From Gammaproteobacteria bacterium (GTDB taxonomy: Bacteria; Gemmatimonadota; Gemmatimonadetes; Longimicrobiales; Gaopeijiaceae), in the NCBI GenBank assembly GCA_009843625.1, contig VYDD01000068.1, forward strand, positions 7,621 to 21,867: DNA of 14,247 nucleotides, in the 5' to 3' direction. Below, piece after piece: positions 6,871 through 13,404 of this stretch (positions are counted from its first letter, which is position 1; the number at the start of each line of letters is the position of its first letter). Both the position numbers and the translations under genes were made by a program. Below the pieces are notes generated by a model, which searched no databases, was not told the DNA's origin, and saw only the letters and a list, made by a program, of their open reading frames with translations.

Positions 6871-8478
6871 CTACCCGAACCGCACCCCCTGCGCGAGCGG
6901 CAGCTCGGGGCTCCAGTTGACCGTGTTGGTCTGGCGCCGCATGTAGGCTTTCCAGGAATCGGAGCCTGACTCGCGGCCGCCTCCGGTCTCCTTCTCGCCC
7001 CCGAACGCGCCCCCGATCTCCGCGCCGCTGGTGCCGATGTTGACGTTGGCGATGCCGCAGTCGCTGCCGCGGTGGGAGAGGAAGAGTTCCGCCTCGCGCA
7101 TGTGCTCGGTGAAGATCGCCGACGAGAGCCCCTGGGGCACGTCGTTGTGCTGAGCGATGGCCTCGGCGACCTCGTCTACCGCCTGCGCCGGGGACGCATC
7201 CGCACTCCCGTACCCCAGGGTGTAGAGGATGGGCGCGAAGGTCTCCTCCTGCACGATGTCGAACTCGTTGCGCGCCCGGGCGATGCAGGGGGTGACGTAG
7301 TGCCCGCCGGGGAAGTCCGGGCCGTCCAGGCGCTCACCTCCGCAGAGAACCTCGCCCCCCTCCTCCGTGACCCGGCAAACCGCGCTCTCCAGGTCGACGA
7401 CCGCCTGGTGGTTCACCACGGGACCCATCAGCGTCGACGGATCCCGCGGGTCGCCGATGCGCACGTCCCCGTACGCGGAAACCAGCCGCCGCTCCAGTTC
7501 CTCGCGGATGGACTCGTGCGCGATGATGCGGCGCGTGCTGGTGCAGCGCTGCCCGGCCGTGCCCACCGATCCGAACAGGATCGCCGGAAGCACCAGGTCC
7601 ATGTTGGCGTGCGGGGTGACGATGATGGCGTTGTTGCCGCCCAGCTCGAGGATGGTGCGCCCCAGCCGCTTGCCCACCACCTGAGCCACCCGGTAGCCCA
7701 TCCGGCAGCTGCCGGTCGCGGATACCAGGGGGATGCGCCGGTCGTGCAGGAGCCGGTCGCCCACCGTGGATCCCCGCCCCACCACCAGCGAGAAGATCGC
7801 CGGATCGTAGCCGTTCTCGCGCGCAACCTCCCCCGCGATGCGGGTGCATGCGATCGCCGTGAGCGGGGTCTGGCTGGAAGGCTTCCACAGGGTGGCGTCT
7901 CCGCACACCGCCGCGATGGCGGCGTTCCAGCTCCACACCGCGACCGGGAAGTTGAACGCCGAGATCACCCCGACCACGCCCAGCGGGTGCCACTGCTCGA
8001 ACATGCGGTGGTCCGGGCGCTCGGAGTGCATGGAGAGCCCGTAGAGCTGGCGCGAGAGACCGGTCGCGAAGTCGCAGATGTCGATCATCTCCTGCACTTC
8101 GCCCTCGCCCTCGGTGAGGATCTTCCCCATCTCGAGCGTGACCAGCGCGCCCAGCTCCGACTTGTGCCGGCGCAGCCGGTCGCCGATCTGGCGCACCACC
8201 TCGCCGCGCTTGGGAGCGGGCACCGTCCGCCACTGCAGGAACGCCTCGTGCGCCCGCTCGACGATGCGGTCGTACTCGTCCTCGGTAACCTGGCGCACGG
8301 TCGCGATGCGCGAGCCGTCGATGGGGGTATGGACCTCGAGTTCGGGCCCGGAGCCCATCCACTCGCCCGCGAAACCGCCCGGATTCACATCTTCGAGTCC
8401 CAGCGCCGCCAGCAAACGTGCGCTGCGGGAGGAGGTGGCAGCCGAAGGCGCCGGAGTGGTCATGGTTGAAGGGTTCAT
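6871..8478 (-). CDS. ALDH7-type aldehyde dehydrogenase (aminoadipate-semialdehyde dehydrogenase-like)
   Basis: This 535-residue NAD(P)-dependent aldehyde dehydrogenase closely resembles the ALDH7 family (antiquitin), which oxidises alpha-aminoadipic semialdehyde, in equilibrium with piperideine-6-carboxylate, in lysine catabolism. Visible residues are Asn176 (SAFNFPVAVW), Lys199 (LWKPSS), the cofactor loop SATGSCRMG at 253-261, Glu278 (LELGGNN), catalytic Cys312 (GTAGQRCTSTRR) and EETFAP at 411-416. The C-terminal blocks GGAFGGEKETGGGRESGSD and LPLAQGVRF are characteristic of ALDH7. The ATG at 8478 is 1 bp after the creatininase-family stop, with AGGGA in the end of that gene as a likely ribosome binding site. 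A second in-frame ATG at 8463 lacks one. No signal peptide is present, so it acts in the cytoplasm. It is the last gene of the minus-strand set. A related semialdehyde could be the true substrate. Confidence 0.95.
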   Translation of the reverse strand: MNPSTMTTPAPSAATSSRSARLLAALGLEDVNPGGFAGEWMGSGPELEVHTPIDGSRIATVRQVTEDEYDRIVERAHEAFLQWRTVPAPKRGEVVRQIGDRLRRHKSELGALVTLEMGKILTEGEGEVQEMIDICDFATGLSRQLYGLSMHSERPDHRMFEQWHPLGVVGVISAFNFPVAVWSWNAAIAAVCGDATLWKPSSQTPLTAIACTRIAGEVARENGYDPAIFSLVVGRGSTVGDRLLHDRRIPLVSATGSCRMGYRVAQVVGKRLGRTILELGGNNAIIVTPHANMDLVLPAILFGSVGTAGQRCTSTRRIIAHESIREELERRLVSAYGDVRIGDPRDPSTLMGPVVNHQAVVDLESAVCRVTEEGGEVLCGGERLDGPDFPGGHYVTPCIARARNEFDIVQEETFAPILYTLGYGSADASPAQAVDEVAEAIAQHNDVPQGLSSAIFTEHMREAELFLSHRGSDCGIANVNIGTSGAEIGGAFGGEKETGGGRESGSDSWKAYMRRQTNTVNWSPELPLAQGVRFG

Positions 8479-8479
8479 T

Positions 8480-9295
8480 CTACCGTCCCTGCGTCAGCTC
8501 GCGGATCTGCCGCACCGCCGCCTCCACCTTGAGCTGGACGCCCATCCTGCCGTATTCGACGGAAGCCTTGGTGGGGTCGCCGGAGACGCCGCTGCCCTCG
8601 AACCCGCCTCCGGGGGCGAGTTCGCCCTGGCGGATGTGCTCGGGCGCGATGTAGAGAAGCTGGGACGTGTCGCTGATGCCGGCGTGCCCGCCGATGGTCG
8701 CCGCGTCGTAGCCGTGCTCCTCCATGAGCCAGTCGCGGAACCCGTTGCCGGAGTAGTAGTCGCCCACGAAGTGGACCCGGCCCTGCCTCCCCGCGGCCGC
8801 CCATTCCTCGTTCAGCATCTCCGACACGGTGCGCATGCCGTTCTGGTTTCCGCCGCTGTCGCCGATGAAGACGATGTCGGTGAAGCCGTGCACCTCGAGG
8901 CTGCGGGCCGCGTATTCGAGCAGCTTCATAAAGTGCTCGTTGGGAAGCGTGATCGCCCCCGCGTAGCGCATGTGTCCGGTGGGTCCGTCGGGCCCGTCGA
9001 TGGCGCCTTCGGGAACATAGGCGATGACCGGCGCCACCAGCGCGTTGCCCAGTTCGCGCGCGATCATGTCGGACGCGTGGTTGATGATGAACTTGTGTTT
9101 GCCGAGCACCATGTGGGGTCCGTTCTGCTCGGTCCCCGCGGTGGGCACGATGATGGTGGTGACCCCCTCGCCGATGGCGGCCCGGACTTCGGTCCAGGTG
9201 AGTTCGTCGAGGAAGACGGTGTTGGGCCGCTGTGCGGCGGCGGCGCTCGCGGTCACGAACACGGCGAGGGCAGCGGAAGTCAGCGTGCGGATCAT
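8480..9295 (-). CDS. Exported creatininase-family amidohydrolase with variant metal-site residues
   Basis: The product is 271 residues long with a clear Sec signal peptide (cleavage near Ala21|Gln22). The fold is recognised from GTEQNGPHMVLGKHK (55-68), GPTGHMRYAGAITLP (104-118), FIGDSGGNQNG (143-153) and GGHAGISDTS (202-211). These correspond to the creatininase motifs EQHGPH...D, GHGGN and HAG...ETS. Family members use two metal ions to open cyclic or linear amides (creatinine, formylated intermediates, the MftE-type peptide). Here the usual His of EQHG is Asn58, the ligand Asp is matched by His67, and the His of GHGGN is Ser147, so the metal site is non-canonical. The ATG at 9295 is fixed by GGAGG 5 bases upstream. 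An upstream-open reading to 9919 is a shadow of the next gene. It lies 32 bp after the QOR gene and 1 bp before the ALDH gene, probably in one operon. Confidence 0.88.
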   Translation of the reverse strand: MIRTLTSAALAVFVTASAAAAQRPNTVFLDELTWTEVRAAIGEGVTTIIVPTAGTEQNGPHMVLGKHKFIINHASDMIARELGNALVAPVIAYVPEGAIDGPDGPTGHMRYAGAITLPNEHFMKLLEYAARSLEVHGFTDIVFIGDSGGNQNGMRTVSEMLNEEWAAAGRQGRVHFVGDYYSGNGFRDWLMEEHGYDAATIGGHAGISDTSQLLYIAPEHIRQGELAPGGGFEGSGVSGDPTKASVEYGRMGVQLKVEAAVRQIRELTQGR

Positions 9296-9300
9296 GAGGT

Positions 9301-9305
9301 CCTCC
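9301..9305 (-). promoter_or_regulatory. Shine-Dalgarno sequence of the creatininase-family gene
   Basis: Read on the minus strand, GGAGG lies 5 bases before the ATG at 9295. It decides this start against a much longer open reading that would overlap the quinone oxidoreductase gene. Confidence 0.75.
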
Positions 9306-9327
9306 GTTATACGCGTGAGCGATGTCG

Positions 9328-10314
9328 TCACGGCACTAGAATGGTGCATCCCTGCGTCTGCCGCGACTCCAGCGCGCGATGAGCCTCGGCGGCTGCGGAA
9401 AGCGGGAAGCGCTGGCCTATGGTGAGCCCGATGCGGCCCGCCTGAATGTGCCCCAGCAGTTCGCCTGAGGCTTCTTCCAGGTCCTCGCGCCGCTCGATGT
9501 AGGGCTTGAGCGACGGACGGGCCACGGTGATCCCCCTGGCGCTCAGGCGCAGCAGGTTCAGGGGAGAGACCGGGCCGGAGGCGTTGCCGAAGGTGATCAT
9601 CATGCCGAAGAGGGCGAGGCACTCCATGGAGCCGTCGAAAGTGGCCTTGCCGACCCCGTCGAAGACTACCGGGACGCCCTCGCCGCCGGTAATGTCGCGC
9701 ACCCGCTCGACGAAGTCCTCCTCCTTGTAGAGGATGACGTGGTCGCACCCGTGCGCCCGCGCGAGGCGGCCCTTTTCGGCGCTGCCCGCAGTGCCGATGA
9801 CGGTGGCGCCGAGCGCCTTGCACCACTGGCAGAGGATGGTGCCCACCCCGCCCGCGACCGCATGGATCAGCACGGTCTCGCCGGCGCGCACCCGGTAGGT
9901 GCGGCGACAGAGGTACCACGACGTCATGCCCTTAAGCATGGCTGCGGCGGCGGCTACGGACGCCACGCCGTCGGGGATGCGGACCAGTTGTTCGGCGGGC
10001 ATCACCCGGCGCTCGCAGTAGCCGCCCAGCACGCTACCGTAGGCGACCCGGTCGCCGGGCTGGAACGTCGGCCCTTCCGTGGCCTGCGGACCCGCCGCCT
10101 CCACCACCCCGGCCGCCTCCATCCCAAGCACGGCCGGCAGCGACGGCACCGGGTAGAGTCCGCTCCTGTGGTAGGTGTCGATAAAGTTCAGCCCGACCGC
10201 CTCGTGGCGGACGAGCACCTCGCCCGGGCCGGGTTCCGGCAGGGGCAGTTGTTCCCACTGCATCATCTCCGGGCCCCCGAGCCCGTGGATGCGGATGGCC
10301 ATGGTGGTGGTCAT
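9328..10314 (-). CDS. qor: NADPH:quinone oxidoreductase, zinc-less MDR family (QOR-like)
   Basis: Starting at the ATG at 10314, the protein has 328 residues, matching the roughly 327 of E. coli QOR. Similarity to that enzyme as I remember it runs end to end: GLNFIDTYHRSGLYPVPSLP near 41-60, LKGMTSWYL, the NADPH-binding HAVAGGVG at 141-148, CQWCKALGATVIGT, VVFDGVGKATFDGS, ITFGNASG, and the C-terminus LESRQTQGCTILVP. No zinc-ligand cysteine cluster is present, as expected for this branch of the medium-chain dehydrogenase/reductase superfamily. It reduces quinones or activated double bonds using NADPH in the cytoplasm. The reading frame extends to 10395, but the extra 27 residues have no family support and would overlap the upstream small gene. 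The ribosome binding site is weak. It lies 31 bp downstream of the small membrane-protein gene and 32 bp upstream of the creatininase-family gene. Confidence 0.93.
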   Translation of the reverse strand: MTTTMAIRIHGLGGPEMMQWEQLPLPEPGPGEVLVRHEAVGLNFIDTYHRSGLYPVPSLPAVLGMEAAGVVEAAGPQATEGPTFQPGDRVAYGSVLGGYCERRVMPAEQLVRIPDGVASVAAAAAMLKGMTSWYLCRRTYRVRAGETVLIHAVAGGVGTILCQWCKALGATVIGTAGSAEKGRLARAHGCDHVILYKEEDFVERVRDITGGEGVPVVFDGVGKATFDGSMECLALFGMMITFGNASGPVSPLNLLRLSARGITVARPSLKPYIERREDLEEASGELLGHIQAGRIGLTIGQRFPLSAAAEAHRALESRQTQGCTILVP

Positions 10315-10345
10315 ATCGGTCTTGTGGAAGGTTGGAATGGATATC

Positions 10346-10687
10346 TCACGGCGATTCCGCGATCCGTGCCAGCCCGGCCCGCGCCGCACGCACAAGGGCC
10401 TTCAGCGTATCCCGCGGCGACTCGCCCATCTCCAGCTCCAGAACGCGCTCATAGAGCCGGGTGGCGAGTTCGATGTCGCCTCGCCCCTCGGCCAGCCCCG
10501 CCCTGCGCACCATCTCCGAGGGCGGATCCTCCGGCCGCTCGGCGTTGGGGTCGCGCACCAGGTTGGTCACCAGCGGCAGCGAGAGCACGATCAGCCCGAT
10601 GGCGAGCAATACGCGGCCGAGCTTGCGGTTGCGCCGGCGAAGTTCGACTCGGCGCTGCTGCGGCGACTCGGTCGGCTGAGAGGACAT
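10346..10687 (-). CDS. Small single-pass membrane-anchored protein of unknown function
   Basis: The predicted 113-residue protein has a strongly basic N-terminus (RRVELRRRNRK, residues 12-22), one hydrophobic segment at about 23-41 (LGRVLLAIGLIVLSLPLVT) and a hydrophilic, mainly helical tail. The charge bias predicts the N-terminus inside and the tail in the periplasm. Residues 71-82 (DIELATRLYERV) and the following helix resemble a TPR-like helical pair, but one unit is too little for a firm call. I do not recognise the family. The ATG at 10687 has no obvious Shine-Dalgarno sequence. The composition (basic stretch, hydrophobic stretch, amphipathic tail) and its fit between flanking same-strand genes argue that it is real. 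Confidence 0.6.
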   Translation of the reverse strand: MSSQPTESPQQRRVELRRRNRKLGRVLLAIGLIVLSLPLVTNLVRDPNAERPEDPPSEMVRRAGLAEGRGDIELATRLYERVLELEMGESPRDTLKALVRAARAGLARIAESP

Positions 10688-10844
10688 TTGTGCGTGGATT
10701 TCGGCTGCAAAGCGCGAAGAAGCGGCTCGCGTCCCGGCGTGCGGGAGGCGTCAGCGGGCCTCCGCCAAGGGGAAGACTACGAGCCAACTCTCGCGCTTGC
10801 CGCGCAAAGGATCAAGAGCAGGCGTCAGCCGGCGCTTCTTCTCT
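10688..10844 (-). other. Intergenic region downstream of the tandem paralogue array
   Basis: This 157-bp gap is the largest on the minus strand and divides the paralogue array from the metabolic set. An inverted repeat GGAGGC (10744-10749) / GCCTCC (10758-10763) with an 8-base loop is present, but no T-run follows it on either strand. No convincing promoter was found. A boundary between transcription units here is possible but not shown. Confidence 0.3.
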
Positions 10845-11624
10845 TCACTGCCAGCCAATGGGCATGAGGGCCCTGGGTTTCTCGGCCATGCGCTGCATGA
10901 AGCCGTAGGTATAGGCCCGGATTTCCGCGCCGTATGAGAACACCTCGATCTGGTAGATCTGGGAGGGCGGATAACTCTCCAGTTCGTCCAGTCCGCGAAT
11001 TGCCGGGATTTCATCGACGTACACCCTCGGGCTGACAATCCGTCCTCGTCTGCGGACGCAGCGCCATGCGGTCCAGAAGGACGGGCAAGGAACCATGCGC
11101 ACGAAGGCTTGAGATCGCAGAAACTCCAGGGCGTTGGCCGAAGCCGTCCGCAACATCCGCTCCTGATCGTACACGCGCGCGAAAAACGGCACAGCCCGCC
11201 GACGGGAGCGAAAACGCCTCTCCATCGTGCTGATGTTGTCGGCCACCGTCGTGACGCCATCGAGGAGGATCGGCCGGGGTGTGAGCTCGATCTCGACGAA
11301 GACGCTGTCTACAAGCATCTCGACTGCTGTCGATATCTCCTCGTATCCGAACTGGACTACGGCCACAACCTCAGAGCCTGCGGCAACTTCCTCGAACCGG
11401 AACCTGCCAAGTGAGTCTGTAAGCGCGCCGTAGCTCTGCTCCTTCAGATAAACTGCGGCCCCGGGGATCGGAGTCCGGGTCAGCTCATCGTAGACAACAC
11501 CGTGCATCAGCACGCGGATAGCCGTGCTGTCCGCCTCCTGCGCCCCGGTTGTGGCGGGCAAGCCAAGGGAGATTGCGATGGCCAGGGCGCAACGGACCAA
11601 CGCCCGGCAATCGCCCCTTCGCAT
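10845..11624 (-). CDS. Exported carboxypeptidase-regulatory-like/plug-like protein, paralogue 1 (most diverged of the tandem set)
   Basis: This 259-residue protein has a signal peptide cleaved near Ala28|Gln29. Residues about 36-120 form a carboxypeptidase-regulatory-like beta domain (HGVVYDELTRTPIPGAAVYL, then LTDSLGRFRFEEV and VVQFGYEE) ending in TPRPILLDGVTTV. An Arg-rich segment follows (MERRFRSRRR, 134-143), then YDQERMLR, Cys170 and Cys179 only 8 residues apart, and SPRVYVDEIPA...LDELESYPPSQIYQIEVFSYGAEIRAYTYGFMQRMA at about 188-247. The last block (quoted as pieces) resembles the plug of SusC/TonB-dependent receptors, but there is no room for a barrel. The ATG at 11624 lies 14 bp after the preceding paralogue's stop and has no clear Shine-Dalgarno sequence, so reinitiation is likely. 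A longer in-frame reading to 12455 is only the shadow of the neighbour. The tail ends MPIGWQ rather than the LWP or PWP of the other copies. The role is unknown. Confidence 0.85.
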   Translation of the reverse strand: MRRGDCRALVRCALAIAISLGLPATTGAQEADSTAIRVLMHGVVYDELTRTPIPGAAVYLKEQSYGALTDSLGRFRFEEVAAGSEVVAVVQFGYEEISTAVEMLVDSVFVEIELTPRPILLDGVTTVADNISTMERRFRSRRRAVPFFARVYDQERMLRTASANALEFLRSQAFVRMVPCPSFWTAWRCVRRRGRIVSPRVYVDEIPAIRGLDELESYPPSQIYQIEVFSYGAEIRAYTYGFMQRMAEKPRALMPIGWQ

Positions 11625-11638
11625 CGTTGATGGAGGCG

Positions 11639-12493
11639 CTACGGCCAGAGGTTTATGGGGATCAGCGCCATGGGTCTCTCGGCCATGCGCTGCATGAAGT
11701 TGTAGGTGTAGGCGCGGACCTCGGCACCCGACGAGTAAACCTCCAACGTGTAAATCTGAGCCGTCGGATAGGTGTCGAGTTCGTCGAGCCCTCCAAAGGC
11801 GGGGATCTCGTCGATGAACACCCTCGGGCTGATCACCCTGCCACGTCGGATGATGCACCGGCTCGAAATGTTGGCGGACATCTGCGACCCGACTCCAAAG
11901 ACGCCCGCGCCCGCCGGACACGGGACGGGATAGTAGCGGGTCTCGCGCTCGAGGAACTCGAGGGCGGTGGACGACGCGCTGCGCAGCAATCGCTCCTGGT
12001 CGAAAGCGCGGGTCTGGTATGCAGCGGACCGCCGCCGCGAGCGAAGACGCCGCTCCATGGTGGTGATATTCTCCACCACCGCCGTAACGCCGTCGAGCAG
12101 GATGGGCTGGGGTATCAGCTCGATCTCGATGAAGGCACCGGCCTCGGACACCTCGATCCTTGCCGCCGCCTCCTCGTAGCCGAACTGGATCGAGGCGATG
12201 ACCTGGAAGCCCACCCCGACATCCTCGAAACGGAACGTGCCGAGCGAGTCGGCGAGCACGCCGTAGCTCTCGTGCTCCAGATAGACAGCAGCTCCCGGCA
12301 CGGCGGCGCCCGTAAGCGCATCGTAGACGACGCCGTGCAGCGGCGCGCGTACCGGCACGGGCTCCGGCTCCTGTGCATCGATTGCGGCGGGCGGGAAGAG
12401 ACAGGCCAGCGCCACGAGGAGGAAACCGGCCGGCAAAATCACGACGCCCACCCACTTTGGATACCGTCGTCCCTCCGGTGCGCTTCGGAGCAT
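11639..12493 (-). CDS. Exported carboxypeptidase-regulatory-like/plug-like protein, paralogue 2
   Basis: The 284-residue protein begins with a basic N-region, a hydrophobic core and a cleavage site near Ala40|Gln41 (AIDAQ). The beta domain covers about residues 50-125 (LHGVVYDALTGAAVPGAAVYL, given here in part, then IQFGYEEAA). It is followed by PQPILLDGVTAV, the basic block MERRLRSRRR (147-155), FDQERLLRSAS, and a loop of 20 residues between Cys192 and Cys213. The plug-like end carries ISPRVFIDEIPAFGGLDEL and IYTLEVYSSGAEVRAYTY. It is most like paralogue 3, sharing YNFMQRMAERPMAL near the C-terminus, so these two are probably the most recent duplicates. The gene starts 14 bp after the stop of paralogue 3. 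No catalytic residues are recognisable, so I expect a binding or structural role in the periplasm or at the outer membrane. Confidence 0.87.
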   Translation of the reverse strand: MLRSAPEGRRYPKWVGVVILPAGFLLVALACLFPPAAIDAQEPEPVPVRAPLHGVVYDALTGAAVPGAAVYLEHESYGVLADSLGTFRFEDVGVGFQVIASIQFGYEEAAARIEVSEAGAFIEIELIPQPILLDGVTAVVENITTMERRLRSRRRSAAYQTRAFDQERLLRSASSTALEFLERETRYYPVPCPAGAGVFGVGSQMSANISSRCIIRRGRVISPRVFIDEIPAFGGLDELDTYPTAQIYTLEVYSSGAEVRAYTYNFMQRMAERPMALIPINLWP

Positions 12494-12507
12494 CTCGTAC
12501 CCGCCCG

Positions 12508-13392
12508 CTACGGCCAGAGGCCGATAGGAACCAGCGCCATCGGTCTCTCGGCCATGCGCTGCATGAAGTTGTAGGTGTAGGCCCGGATCTCGGCGCCCTG
12601 GGAAAAGACTTCCAGCGCGTAGATCTGCGCCGTGGGGTAGCTCTCGAGTTCGTCCAGGCCGCCGATGGCCGGCATTTCGTCGATGTACACCCTCGGGCTG
12701 ATCGTTCTTCCCCGGCGGATGATGCAGCTTGTCGACAGCGCGCCGGTCAACCGGGAGATTCCGTGCCAGCCGAGGCTGCCGGTTGAACTCCCGGTGCCGA
12801 AAATGCCGGTGCCCGCGGGGCAGGGGACGGGAGTGTAGTGGGTTTCCGAACGCAGGAATTCGAGCACGGTGGCCGACGCGCTGCGCAGCAAGCGTTCCTG
12901 GTCGAACGCACGGGTCTGGAACGCAACGGACCGACGCCGCGAGCGCATGCGCCTCTCCATCGTGCTGATGTTGTCGACCACCGCCGTAACACCGTCGAGC
13001 AGGATGGGCTGGGGCGTAAGCTCGATCTCGATGAAGGCGCCTTCCTCGGGCACCTCGACCGGCGCTCCCGTCTCTTCATACCCGAACTGGATTGCGGCGA
13101 CGAGCTGCGGCCCAGGGAAAACGTCCGCGAAGCGGAAGACACCCGCGGAGTCCGACAGCACCCCGTATCCCTCGCCGTTCAGGTAGACCGCGGCTCCCGC
13201 CACGGCGGTGCCCGTGAAGGCATCGTAGACGATGCCGTGCAGCGGGACGCGGATGGACGAGGGCTCCGCCTCCTGCGCATCGACCGCGGCGGGCAAGAGG
13301 CAGACAACCACCGGGAGGAGGCAGCCGGCAGCCATGGCCGCGACGCCTCCCCATCTTCGATATCGTCGTCCTGTTAGTGCTCGTCGGTGCAT
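12508..13392 (-). CDS. Exported carboxypeptidase-regulatory-like/plug-like protein, paralogue 3
   Basis: The 294-residue product has a basic start (MHRRALTGRRYRRW), a hydrophobic stretch and a likely cleavage at Ala39|Gln40. The carboxypeptidase-regulatory-like domain (HGIVYDAFTGTAVAGAAVYL, then IQFGYEET) runs into PQPILLDGVTAV and the basic MERRMRSRRR block at 146-154. Cys191 and Cys223 enclose a 31-residue Gly/Ser-rich loop. The conserved ISPRVYIDEMPAIGGLDEL and YALEVFSQGAEIRAYTYNF then make the plug-like end, and the protein finishes PIGLWP. The ATG at 13392 has a strong ribosome binding site (AAGGGGGG, overlapping the TAA of paralogue 4), which implies translational coupling. The function is unknown. 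The architecture matches proteins from Gemmatimonadota that carry a regulatory-like domain plus a plug segment without a TonB barrel. Confidence 0.87.
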   Translation of the reverse strand: MHRRALTGRRYRRWGGVAAMAAGCLLPVVVCLLPAAVDAQEAEPSSIRVPLHGIVYDAFTGTAVAGAAVYLNGEGYGVLSDSAGVFRFADVFPGPQLVAAIQFGYEETGAPVEVPEEGAFIEIELTPQPILLDGVTAVVDNISTMERRMRSRRRSVAFQTRAFDQERLLRSASATVLEFLRSETHYTPVPCPAGTGIFGTGSSTGSLGWHGISRLTGALSTSCIIRRGRTISPRVYIDEMPAIGGLDELESYPTAQIYALEVFSQGAEIRAYTYNFMQRMAERPMALVPIGLWP

Positions 13393-13396
13393 CCGG

Positions 13397-13404
13397 CCCC
13401 CCTT
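13397..13404 (-). promoter_or_regulatory. Shine-Dalgarno sequence of paralogue 3, overlapping the stop of paralogue 4
   Basis: AAGGGGGG on the minus strand lies 4-6 bases before the ATG at 13392. Its AA is part of the TAA stop of the upstream gene, so termination and initiation occur at the same place. Confidence 0.6.

Noticed and set aside
7072..8469. 465-residue open frame on the plus strand opposite the aldehyde dehydrogenase gene
   Set aside because: It is antisense to a clearly recognised ALDH7 gene. Its translation is Arg/His/Asp-rich and low in hydrophobic order, which is typical of GC-rich shadow frames.
8855..8875. GDSGG motif in the creatininase-family protein, as in trypsin-like serine proteases
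   Set aside because: There is no trypsin fold and no matching His/Asp motifs. The surrounding sequence aligns with the GHGGN region of the creatininase family.
8480..9919. Extension of the creatininase-family frame to 479 residues
   Set aside because: The upstream part overlaps the QOR gene in another frame and has shadow-like composition. The signal peptide and the strong Shine-Dalgarno sequence place the start at 9295.
10744..10763. GGAGGC/GCCTCC inverted repeat as a terminator
   Set aside because: The stem is only 6 bp with an 8-base loop and there is no T-run on either strand.
10845..12455. 536-residue frame that would fuse paralogue 1 with upstream sequence
   Set aside because: The first half is a shifted-frame shadow of paralogue 2. 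The signal peptide of paralogue 1 begins at the ATG at 11624.
11549..12574. Plus-strand open frame opposite the paralogue array, with similar repeats in other copies
   Set aside because: The repeat-like similarity (for example ending in SAMRCMKL) is just the antisense image of the conserved paralogue blocks.
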